DNA of 64,000 bases from an uncultured Collinsella sp. (GTDB lineage: Bacteria; Actinomycetota; Coriobacteriia; Coriobacteriales; Coriobacteriaceae). Below are positions 57,615-64,000 of the stretch, piece by piece. The translations under genes and the position numbers were made by a program. Under the pieces are notes generated by a model, which was not told the DNA's origin, searched no databases, and saw nothing but the letters and a program-made list of their open reading frames with translations. The DNA lies in contig UQOY01000009.1 of NCBI GenBank assembly GCA_900542825.1, forward strand, positions 1 through 64,000, given 5' to 3'. The first letter of the stretch is position 1. Each line of letters opens with the position of its first letter.

Positions 57615-58894
57615 ATGGTCTTAAGAATGCTTTCCGCATCAAAGAATTGCGCGAAAAGATTCTTTTTACCATAGCTATGCTCGTCGTGTACCGCATTGGT
57701 GCGCACGTTCCTGTGCCCGGCATTCCCTTCCAGGGGATGCTGGGCCTTTTCTCGACCGATAACAATTCGGTCGCCGCAGGTGCTATGGCCCTCCTGAATC
57801 TTTTCTCTGGTGGCGCGTTGAGCTATGTGTCGGTGTTCTCCCTGGGCATCATGCCTTACATCACCAGCTCGATCATCCTCCAGATGCTCCAGGCCGTTGT
57901 GCCTTCCCTGCATGAGCTTGCCCGCGAGGGCGAGGTCGGTCAGACCAAGATTACGCAGTATTCGCGTTACCTCACCCTGGCTTTGGCAATCCTCAACTCC
58001 GTGGGTTACCTCTTCCTCTTTAAGAGCTTCGGCATCAGCTTTAATGGCGCCGGCGCTCCCGAGATCATCTTCGACCTCATGATCGTCGGCACGCTCACCG
58101 CGGGCGCCATGCTGATCATGTGGATTGGTGAGCTCATCACCCAACGCGGTATCGGCAATGGCATGTCGCTGATCATCTTTGCGAACATCATGGCCGGTCT
58201 GCCGCAGGCGATCTTCTCCAGCACCGAGGGCAATGCCGGTGGCATCATCACCATGGTGATCATCTGTGCCATCATCCTGCTGGTTATCCCGCTGATTGTT
58301 TTCCTTGAGCGCGGCCAGCGCCGCATTCCGGTCTCCTACGCTAAGCGCGTCGTGGGCCGTCGCATGATGGGTGGCCAGACCACCTACCTGCCCATCAAGG
58401 TCAACACCGCGGGCGTCGTGCCGATCATCTTCGCTTCGGCGCTGCTGTACTTCCCGGCTCAGATTGCCGTGTTCTTCCCCGGCATCGGCTGGATTCAGGC
58501 AGTTGCCTCTGCGCTTTCGACCGGTTGGCTCAACTGGGTGCTTAACGTTGTCCTCATTGTGTTCTTCGCGTACTTCTACACCTCCATGGTGTTTAACCCC
58601 GATGACACGGCCGACAACCTTAAGAAGCAGGGCGGCTTTATTCCGGGCGTGCGTCCGGGTAGGGCTACCGCGGCCTACATCAAGAACGCGCTCAACAAGA
58701 TCACGCTTCCCAGCGCTGTCTTTTTGGCGCTCATCGCCATCGTGCCTTCGATCATCTTCTCCTTCACGGGTAACCAGCTGATCCAGGCATTTGGCGGCAC
58801 GTCCATCCTCATCATGGTCGGCGTCGTGCTCGACACGGTCGATAAGCTCGAAGGCCAGATCAAGATGTATGATTACGATGGATTCTTTAAATAG
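57608..58894 (+). CDS. secY: Protein translocase channel subunit SecY
   Basis: 428 residues with about ten membrane helices forming the Sec pore. Conserved pieces: YRIGAHVPVPGIPFQGM, GIMPYITSSIILQML, IGELITQRGIGNGMSLIIF and GQRRIPVSYAKRVVGRRMMG in the cytosolic loop that binds SecA and ribosomes. GTG start at 57608 overlaps rplO; no in-frame ATG is near. Confidence 0.96.
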   Translation: MLNGLKNAFRIKELREKILFTIAMLVVYRIGAHVPVPGIPFQGMLGLFSTDNNSVAAGAMALLNLFSGGALSYVSVFSLGIMPYITSSIILQMLQAVVPSLHELAREGEVGQTKITQYSRYLTLALAILNSVGYLFLFKSFGISFNGAGAPEIIFDLMIVGTLTAGAMLIMWIGELITQRGIGNGMSLIIFANIMAGLPQAIFSSTEGNAGGIITMVIICAIILLVIPLIVFLERGQRRIPVSYAKRVVGRRMMGGQTTYLPIKVNTAGVVPIIFASALLYFPAQIAVFFPGIGWIQAVASALSTGWLNWVLNVVLIVFFAYFYTSMVFNPDDTADNLKKQGGFIPGVRPGRATAAYIKNALNKITLPSAVFLALIAIVPSIIFSFTGNQLIQAFGGTSILIMVGVVLDTVDKLEGQIKMYDYDGFFK

Positions 58895-58912
58895 GCTAGA
58901 GGAGGATTGCTC

Positions 58913-59539
58913 ATGAACCTCGTATTGCTCGGAGCTCCGGGTGCCGGTAAGGGCACCGTCGCGCAGGAGCTCGTCGCCGAGTTTGGCGTCGCTCACATTT
59001 CCACGGGCGACCTGCTGCGTGCTGCCGTCAAGGGTGGCACTGAGCTTGGTATTCAGGCTAAGAAGTACATGGACGCTGGCGAGCTCGTTCCCGACCAGCT
59101 CGTGATCGACCTTGTCAAGGAGCGCCTTGCCGCCGATGACGCCCAGCAGGGCTTCATCCTCGATGGCTTCCCGCGCAACACCGCCCAGGCTGTGACGCTC
59201 GATTCTGAGCTCTCTGCTATGGGTCGTGAGATCGACTGCGCCCTTCTGGTCGATGTGGCCCCCGAGGTCATCATCGATCGTCTGTCTTCGCGTCGCACCT
59301 GCCGCGCCTGCGGATACACCGGCACTGCTGCCGATGCCACCTGCCCCAAGTGCGGCGGCGAGATGTATCAGCGCGACGACGACAAGCCCGAGACCATCAA
59401 GAACCGTCTCGACGTCTACGAGAAGTCCACGAGCCCGCTCGTCGACTACTATCGTGGCCAGGGTCTGCTCAAGTCGGTCAACGGTGACCAGGCTCGCGAG
59501 ACCGTGTACGGGGATGTCAAAGAGGCTCTCGGTCTATGA
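58913..59539 (+). CDS. adk: Adenylate kinase with zinc-binding LID
   Basis: 208 residues; balances ATP, ADP and AMP. P-loop GAPGAGKGTVAQ, GFPRNTAQA, and a LID with four Cys (CRACGYTG...CPKCGGE) that should hold zinc. The ATG at 58913 follows GAGGAGG; a TTG six bases upstream is rejected. ATGA overlap with map. Confidence 0.96.
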   Translation: MNLVLLGAPGAGKGTVAQELVAEFGVAHISTGDLLRAAVKGGTELGIQAKKYMDAGELVPDQLVIDLVKERLAADDAQQGFILDGFPRNTAQAVTLDSELSAMGREIDCALLVDVAPEVIIDRLSSRRTCRACGYTGTAADATCPKCGGEMYQRDDDKPETIKNRLDVYEKSTSPLVDYYRGQGLLKSVNGDQARETVYGDVKEALGL

Positions 59540-60324
59540 TCAAGATTAAGTCTGCAACGCAAATTGAGCAGATGAAGAAGGCAGGAGCGCTATCTAAGAT
59601 GGCGCTCCGCCACGTTGGAGCCATGGTTCGCCCCGGCGTGTCGACCTTTGAGCTCGATCAGCTTGCGGAGCAGATTATCCGCATGCATGGCGGCACCCCG
59701 GCCTTTAAGGGTTACGGTGGGTTCCCAGGAACCATTTGCGCATCGATCAACGATGCCGTGGTCCACGGTATTCCTAATCCCGACATGATTCTGCGCGATG
59801 GCGATATCATCTCCATCGATACGGGAGCCATTTTCGACGGTTGGGTCGGCGATAACGCCTGGACGTTTTTCGTCGGCACCCCCACGCCCGAGGCCAAGGC
59901 CCTGTGCGAGGTTACGCGCGATTGCCTAAAGGCTGCCATCGAGCAGGCTGTTCCCGGTAACCATATCGGGGACGTCGGGTATGCCGTTCAATCCCTCGCC
60001 GAGTCTCACGGCTACGGTGTGCTTCGCGATTACGTGGGGCATGGTATCGGCCGTGTGATGCACGAGGACCCCAACGTTCCAAATTATGGAAAGAAGGGGA
60101 GAGGTGTTCGCCTTCAGGCCGGTATGGTCATCGCCATCGAGCCGATGGTTACGATGGGTTCCAATCATGTGAGCACGGGCTCCGATGGTTGGATCGTTAC
60201 GACCAACGACCACCTGCCCGCCGCGCACTACGAGAACACCGTCGCCATTACCAATGACGGTCCGGTGATTCTTACCACGGATGCCCAGGGTGCTTGGTGT
60301 TCCTTGCAGGGCGGTGAAATGTAA
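59536..60324 (+). CDS. map: Methionine aminopeptidase, type I
   Basis: 262 residues. Removes initiator Met. Metal-ligand segments DAVVHGIPNPD, SIDTGAIFDGWVGDNAWT, GHGIGRVMHEDPNVPNY and AIEPMVTMG carry the five metal ligands. Overlaps the adk stop by four bases. Confidence 0.96.
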   Translation: MIKIKSATQIEQMKKAGALSKMALRHVGAMVRPGVSTFELDQLAEQIIRMHGGTPAFKGYGGFPGTICASINDAVVHGIPNPDMILRDGDIISIDTGAIFDGWVGDNAWTFFVGTPTPEAKALCEVTRDCLKAAIEQAVPGNHIGDVGYAVQSLAESHGYGVLRDYVGHGIGRVMHEDPNVPNYGKKGRGVRLQAGMVIAIEPMVTMGSNHVSTGSDGWIVTTNDHLPAAHYENTVAITNDGPVILTTDAQGAWCSLQGGEM

Positions 60325-60335
60325 AAGTCGCCGCC

Positions 60336-60423
60336 CCCTGATGTCCAACCTCGCCTTTCAATTTTGAAGGCATGACCCCAAGGTCTATGCCTTCTCATTT
60401 CAAGGCGATCTTGGGCATCAGGG
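60336..60423. other. Long multi-tier hairpin between map and infA
   Basis: CCCTGATG/CATCAGGG (60336-60343/60416-60423), CGCCTT/AAGGCG (60352-60357/60402-60407) and GAAGGCAT/ATGCCTTC (60366-60373/60387-60394) stack into one long imperfect stem. No T-run. It starts 12 bases after the map stop and ends about 65 bases before the infA promoter. Confidence 0.65.
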
Positions 60424-60488
60424 AACGGCTTTGTTTTATATTTCAAATGTAACAAGTTCCACTTAGATGTGGAGCCATTACGAAGATA

Positions 60489-60517
60489 TTACGATACGTG
60501 CATGCGTATTGTAGAAT
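60489..60517 (+). promoter_or_regulatory. Promoter upstream of infA
   Basis: TTACGA (60489-60494), a 17-base spacer and TAGAAT (60512-60517). It lies 40 bases before infA. Confidence 0.55.
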
Positions 60518-60556
60518 ACTCAATCGCTGTCGTTTTCTAGAGAAAGATGATTGCTT

Positions 60557-60775
60557 GTGAAGAAGGAAGACGCAATTGAGCTCGAGGGTACGGTAAAGGA
60601 ACCGCTGCCTAACGCCATGTTTAAGGTCGAGCTCGAGAACGGTCATTCGGTTCTGTGCAACATTTCTGGCAAGATCCGAATGAATTACATCCGCATTCTC
60701 CCCGGTGACAGGGTTGTCGTGGAGCTTTCCCCGTACGACCTGACCCGCGGTCGCATCACCTATCGCTATAAATAG
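60557..60775 (+). CDS. infA: Translation initiation factor IF-1
   Basis: 72 residues, OB fold: KKEDAIELEGTVKEPLPNAM, FKVELENGHSVLCNISGKIR and DRVVVELSPYDLTRGRITYR. GTG at 60557 is chosen because the protein then begins as IF-1 usually does; a TTG two codons upstream is possible. Confidence 0.96.
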   Translation: MKKEDAIELEGTVKEPLPNAMFKVELENGHSVLCNISGKIRMNYIRILPGDRVVVELSPYDLTRGRITYRYK

Positions 60776-60778
60776 CGA

Positions 60779-60838
60779 CACGCATACACGCTCTTTTCCG
60801 ACTGCAGGCTTAGCTCAACCTACGGTCGGTTTGCGTGT
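60779..60838 (+). other. Hairpin between infA and rpmJ
   Basis: ACACGCA (60779-60785) and TGCGTGT (60832-60838) close a helix that contains CCGAC/GTCGG. It directly follows the infA stop. The 147-base gap contains no gene; possible processing stem or leader of rpmJ. Confidence 0.4.
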
Positions 60839-60922
60839 GAAGACCAGCCATAGTTTTAAACGCCTGCGGCTGGGCGAGTAGATAGTAGGGAAGTAGTTTG
60901 AGCGCTACCGAAAGGAAGAACG

Positions 60923-61036
60923 ATGAAGGTACGTCCTTCGGTCAAGAAGATGTGCGATAAGTGCAAAATCATTAGGCGCCATGGCAAGGTCCTCGTCATT
61001 TGCGAGAACCCCCGTCATAAGCAGCGTCAGGGTTAA
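60923..61036 (+). CDS. rpmJ: 50S ribosomal protein L36
   Basis: 37 residues: MKVRPSVKKMCDKCKIIRRH continuing to CENPRHKQRQG. The zinc ligands Cys11, Cys14, Cys27 and His32 are present. AAAGGAAGAACG precedes the ATG. Found by reading the infA-rpsM gap. Confidence 0.95.
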   Translation: MKVRPSVKKMCDKCKIIRRHGKVLVICENPRHKQRQG

Positions 61037-61050
61037 GAGAGGAGACTACG

Positions 61051-61425
61051 TTGGCCCGTATTAATGGTGTCGACCTCCCGCGTGAGAAGCGCGTTGAGAT
61101 CGGTCTGACCTACATTTACGGCATCGGCCGCACCACTGCGACGAAGATCTGCGTCGAGTGCAACGTTAACGTGGATACGCGCGTTAAGGACCTCACCGAG
61201 GATGAGGTAAACGCCATCCGCGATTATATCGATAAGAATCAGATCATGGTTGAGGGCGACCTCCGCCGTGAGCGCAACCAGAACGTCAAGCGCCTTATGG
61301 ACATCGGCTGCAACCGCGGCCTTCGTCACCGCAAGGGCCTCCCGGTCCGCGGCCAGCGCACCCACACTAACGCTCGTACCCGCAAGGGCCCGAAGCGTCA
61401 GATCGGTGCTAAGAAGAAGAAATAA
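61051..61425 (+). CDS. rpsM: 30S ribosomal protein S13
   Basis: 124 residues. ARINGVDLPREKRVEIGLTY, the IYGIGRTTATKIC helix-hairpin-helix and C-terminal RGQRTHTNARTRKGPKR. TTG start after AGAGAGGAG. Confidence 0.96.
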   Translation: MARINGVDLPREKRVEIGLTYIYGIGRTTATKICVECNVNVDTRVKDLTEDEVNAIRDYIDKNQIMVEGDLRRERNQNVKRLMDIGCNRGLRHRKGLPVRGQRTHTNARTRKGPKRQIGAKKKK

Positions 61426-61439
61426 GGAGCGCTAGATAG

Positions 61440-61844
61440 ATGGCTACTGCTAAGAAGAACGTTCGCGCTGCCCGTCTGAAGCGCGCGGACCGTAAGAACA
61501 TTTCCGTGGGCCAGGCTCACATTCGTTCTACGTTCAACAACACGATCGTTTCGATCACCGATCCCCAGGGCAACGTCATTTCCTGGAAGTCGGCTGGCCA
61601 GGTGGGCTTCAAGGGCTCCCGTAAGTCCACGCCGTTCGCTGCCCAGATGGCTGCCGAGGCTGCTGCCAAGCAGGCCATGGAGCACGGTATGAAGAAGGTT
61701 TCCGTCTTCGTCAAGGGCCCCGGCTCCGGTCGTGAGACCGCCATCCGCTCCCTCCAGGCTGCTGGCCTCGAGGTCTCGAGCATCCAGGACAAGACCCCCA
61801 TTCCGCACAACGGCTGCCGCCCCAAGAAGCGTCGCCGCGTGTAA
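61440..61844 (+). CDS. rpsK: 30S ribosomal protein S11
   Basis: 134 residues. AHIRSTFNNTIVSITDPQGN and the C-terminal IQDKTPIPHNGCRPKKRRRV are diagnostic. Contains the usual KGPGSGRE segment. Follows rpsM by 14 bases; an AAGGAGCG ribosome site is present. Confidence 0.97.
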   Translation: MATAKKNVRAARLKRADRKNISVGQAHIRSTFNNTIVSITDPQGNVISWKSAGQVGFKGSRKSTPFAAQMAAEAAAKQAMEHGMKKVSVFVKGPGSGRETAIRSLQAAGLEVSSIQDKTPIPHNGCRPKKRRRV

Positions 61845-61863
61845 CTGAAAGGATCGTATCAAT

Positions 61864-62460
61864 ATGGCAATCGACAGGACTCCTGTTCTTAAGCGCTGCC
61901 GTCAGCTCGGGATCGATCCCGCTGAGCTCGGTTACAGCAGCAAGAAGGAATCTATCCGTCAGCCCAAGCGCCGTCGCAAGGAATCTGAGTACGGCATGCA
62001 GCTGCGTGAGAAGCAGAAGGTCAAGTTCATCTATGGCGTTCTGGAGAAGCAGTTCCACGGCTACTTCAACAAGGCCCGTAAGATGAACGGCGTCACCGGT
62101 GAGAACCTCATGATCATCCTTGAGTCTCGCCTCGATAACGTCGTCTTCCGTCTTGGCTTCGCCCGCACCCGCAAAGAGGCTCGTCAGTCCGTCCGTCACG
62201 GTCACTTCACCGTGAACGGCAAGCGCGTGGACATCCCGTCCTACCGCGTCAAGGCCGGCGACGTCGTCGCTGTCGGCGAGAAGTTCCGTGACCTCCTCCC
62301 CATCAAGGAGGCCCTGATTTCCTCCGAGCGCTTTGAGGTCCCTGGCTGGCTCGAGGTCGATATCGAGAAGCTGTCTGGTAACGTGCTCGCTCTGCCGACG
62401 CGTGAGCAGATCAGCGGTGATATCAACGAGCAGCTCATCGTCGAGCTCTACTCTAAGTAG
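61864..62460 (+). CDS. rpsD: 30S ribosomal protein S4
   Basis: 198 residues with an S4 RNA-binding domain (RLDNVVFRLGFARTRKEARQ, SVRHGHFTVNGKRVDIPSYR). The N-terminus lacks the zinc cysteines. In E. coli S4 represses the alpha operon; not tested here. Confidence 0.97.
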   Translation: MAIDRTPVLKRCRQLGIDPAELGYSSKKESIRQPKRRRKESEYGMQLREKQKVKFIYGVLEKQFHGYFNKARKMNGVTGENLMIILESRLDNVVFRLGFARTRKEARQSVRHGHFTVNGKRVDIPSYRVKAGDVVAVGEKFRDLLPIKEALISSERFEVPGWLEVDIEKLSGNVLALPTREQISGDINEQLIVELYSK

Positions 62461-62492
62461 TCCATCCGGGCTGCTGAGGCTGGAGGTAATAC

Positions 62493-63434
62493 ATGTCAGA
62501 ATTCATTAGGCCTCAGGTTCAGGTCGAAGAGATCAACGAGACCTCTGCTCGTGTCTCCGTCGAGCCGCTCGAGCGTGGCTACGGCGATACACTGGGTAAC
62601 TCGCTTCGTCGTGTTCTTCTGTCCTCGCTCGAGGGTGCCGCCGTCGAGGCCATTCAGATCGATGGTGCGCAGCACGAGTTCATGACCATCCCTAACATGG
62701 TCGAGGATGTCACCGACATCGTCCTGAATGTCAAGGGTCTTGTCTTCAGGGCTCTCGGCACGACCGACGAGGCGACCGCCACCATCTCGGTTGACGGCCC
62801 CTGCGAGGTCACCGGTGCGGACTTCTTTATTCCGTCCGAGTTTGAGCTGGTCAACCCCGAGCAGCACATTGCTACGCTCACCGAGGGTGGCCATCTCACC
62901 ATGAGCATGCGCATCGGCTATGGCCGCGGCTATGTCTCTGGCGAGGCTAACAAGCGTGACAACGATCCCATCGGTGTGATCAACGTCGACTCGCTGTACT
63001 CGCCGGTGTCCCGTTGCGCCAAGCTCGTTGAGGCTTGCCGTGTCGGCCAGCATACCGACTACGACCGCCTTGTCCTCGAGATCGAGACCAACGGTTCCAT
63101 CGCCCCGCGCGACGCCGTGGTCCAGGCTGCCAATATCATCAACCAGCATATGGCCGCCTTTATGAACCTTGCCGAGACCCCCGAGGTCGAGGAGGAGGCT
63201 TCGATCTTCGCTCCCGAGGTCACCAACGATAACGCCGAGCTGGACAAGCAGATCGAGGACCTGGACCTTTCCGTCCGTTCCTACAACTGCCTTAAGCGCG
63301 CCAGCATTCACTCGGTCCGTCAGCTCGTTGAGTTCTCGGAGAACGATCTGCTCAACATCCGTAACTTCGGTGTTAAGTCGATCGAGGAAGTGAAGGACAA
63401 GCTTGAGTCCATGGGCCTGAGCCTGAAGGCTTAA
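62493..63434 (+). CDS. rpoA: RNA polymerase alpha subunit
   Basis: 313 residues. N-terminal assembly domain (VEPLERGYGDTLGNSLRRVL, GAAVEAIQIDGAQHEFMTIP) and C-terminal domain that contacts UP elements (LDLSVRSYNCLKRASIHSVR, NIRNFGVKSIEEVKDKLESM). CTGGAGGTAAT precedes the ATG at 62493. Confidence 0.97.
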   Translation: MSEFIRPQVQVEEINETSARVSVEPLERGYGDTLGNSLRRVLLSSLEGAAVEAIQIDGAQHEFMTIPNMVEDVTDIVLNVKGLVFRALGTTDEATATISVDGPCEVTGADFFIPSEFELVNPEQHIATLTEGGHLTMSMRIGYGRGYVSGEANKRDNDPIGVINVDSLYSPVSRCAKLVEACRVGQHTDYDRLVLEIETNGSIAPRDAVVQAANIINQHMAAFMNLAETPEVEEEASIFAPEVTNDNAELDKQIEDLDLSVRSYNCLKRASIHSVRQLVEFSENDLLNIRNFGVKSIEEVKDKLESMGLSLKA

Positions 63435-63464
63435 TGCTTCGCATATTTGAGGAGAAACTAGACC

Positions 63465-63932
63465 ATGCGTCACAACGTTAAGAAGGGCCTGAAGCTCGGC
63501 ACCGATGCGAGCCACACCAAGGCCATGAAGAAGAGCCTTGCTAAGGCCCTCTTCGAGAACGACCGCATCAAGACCACCGAGACCCGCGCTAAGGCGCTGC
63601 GTTCGGTCGTCGACCCGATCATCACCTGGGCCAAGAAGGGCGACCTGCACTCTCGTCGTCTGGCTATCGCCAAGCTCGGCGATAAGCAGCTCGTTGCCGA
63701 GATCTTCGACAAGGCTGCTCAGGGTATGTGGCAGGACCGCAACGGCGGTTACACCCGCATCATGAAGCTCGGTAACCGTAAGGGCGATAACGCTCCTATC
63801 GTTATCATGGAGCTCGTCACCGAGCCTTGCACGCCTAAGGCCAAGAAGGCTGCTCCGGCCCCCAAGAAGGCCGCTGCTCCCAAGAAGGTTGAGGCTGTCG
63901 AGGAGGCTCCTGCTGAGGAGACCGCTGAGTAG
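63465..63932 (+). CDS. rplQ: 50S ribosomal protein L17 with Ala/Lys-rich tail
   Basis: Core (MRHNVKKGLKLGTDASHTKA, RIKTTETRAKALRSVVDPII, GGYTRIMKLGNRKGDNAPIV) is standard. At 155 residues it has a tail of about 35 residues of Lys, Ala, Pro then Glu. Last gene of the alpha operon. Confidence 0.95.
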   Translation: MRHNVKKGLKLGTDASHTKAMKKSLAKALFENDRIKTTETRAKALRSVVDPIITWAKKGDLHSRRLAIAKLGDKQLVAEIFDKAAQGMWQDRNGGYTRIMKLGNRKGDNAPIVIMELVTEPCTPKAKKAAPAPKKAAAPKKVEAVEEAPAEETAE

Positions 63933-63956
63933 ACTTTCTGTCTGCATAGGCTATAT

Positions 63957-63990
63957 TCGAGGGGTACGTTCGCGTACCCCTCTTTTTTTT
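63957..63990 (+). terminator. Terminator of the alpha operon
   Basis: GAGGGGTACG and CGTACCCCTC pair around TTCG and are followed by eight T. A textbook terminator. Confidence 0.95.
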
Positions 63991-64000
63991 GTCGCAATAC

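Overview
The window looks like chromosome of a high-GC gut actinobacterium of the class Coriobacteriia, most likely Collinsella. This is inferred from gene content: zinc-type S14, an AccD-AccA fusion, a FabK-type enoyl reductase, an Ala/Glu-tailed L16, and a selenium-type purine-degradation cluster beside ribosomal genes. No rRNA, tRNA, CRISPR array or insertion sequence was seen.

Layout. (1) 0.1-10.2 kb: biotin ligase birA on the minus strand, then a compact type II fatty-acid operon fabH-acpP-fabK-fabD-fabG-fabF-accB-fabZ-accC-accDA. (2) 10.3-13.5 kb: an orphan PTS EIIC, a cation diffusion facilitator and a histidine phosphatase. (3) 13.5-19.8 kb: first half of the ribosomal superoperon, rplC to rplX, without rpsJ, ending in a strong terminator. 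(4) 19.8-27.3 kb: a sugar-type oxidoreductase with a DeoR regulator, a PTS EIIBC gene frameshifted at a G7 tract, an exactly 80-bp-periodic palindrome array, and two RNA-modification-type genes. (5) 27.3-53.9 kb: an anaerobic purine/urate-degradation island. (6) 54.1-64 kb: the rest of the spc and alpha operons, rplE to rplQ, with secY, adk, map, infA, rpmJ and rpoA.

How the island works (family knowledge plus inference). An NCS2 permease imports the purine. A fused 2Fe-2S/molybdopterin hydroxylase, the YgfK flavoprotein and a four-cluster ferredoxin carry out redox chemistry on the ring. SsnA and HyuA are amidohydrolases for deamination and ring opening, and YgeY is an M20 hydrolase. YgeW phosphorolyses a carbamoyl group, carbamate kinase makes ATP from the carbamoyl phosphate, and YgeX splits 2,3-diaminopropionate to pyruvate and ammonia; RidA would clear the 2-aminoacrylate made by YgeX. 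YqeB, YqeC, an XdhC-like protein and a YgfJ/MocA-like nucleotidyltransferase would build a selenium-containing molybdenum cofactor. Two YheO-type regulators each diverge from an island gene block. In the middle (38.7-42.6 kb) is a non-purine pocket with a decayed ATPase, a candidate type I toxin-antitoxin, an exonuclease and two unknown proteins.

The most unusual features are the ~34 kb insertion between rplX and rplE; related 31-bp palindromic modules on both sides of the purine island; the 80-bp-periodic array at 23.7-24.0 kb; two copies of a ~120-bp nested palindrome whose outer arms differ but each stay self-complementary; the candidate toxin-antitoxin; and a candidate pseudoknotted leader at 41.4 kb. 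All calls are by eye: no database search or folding program was run.
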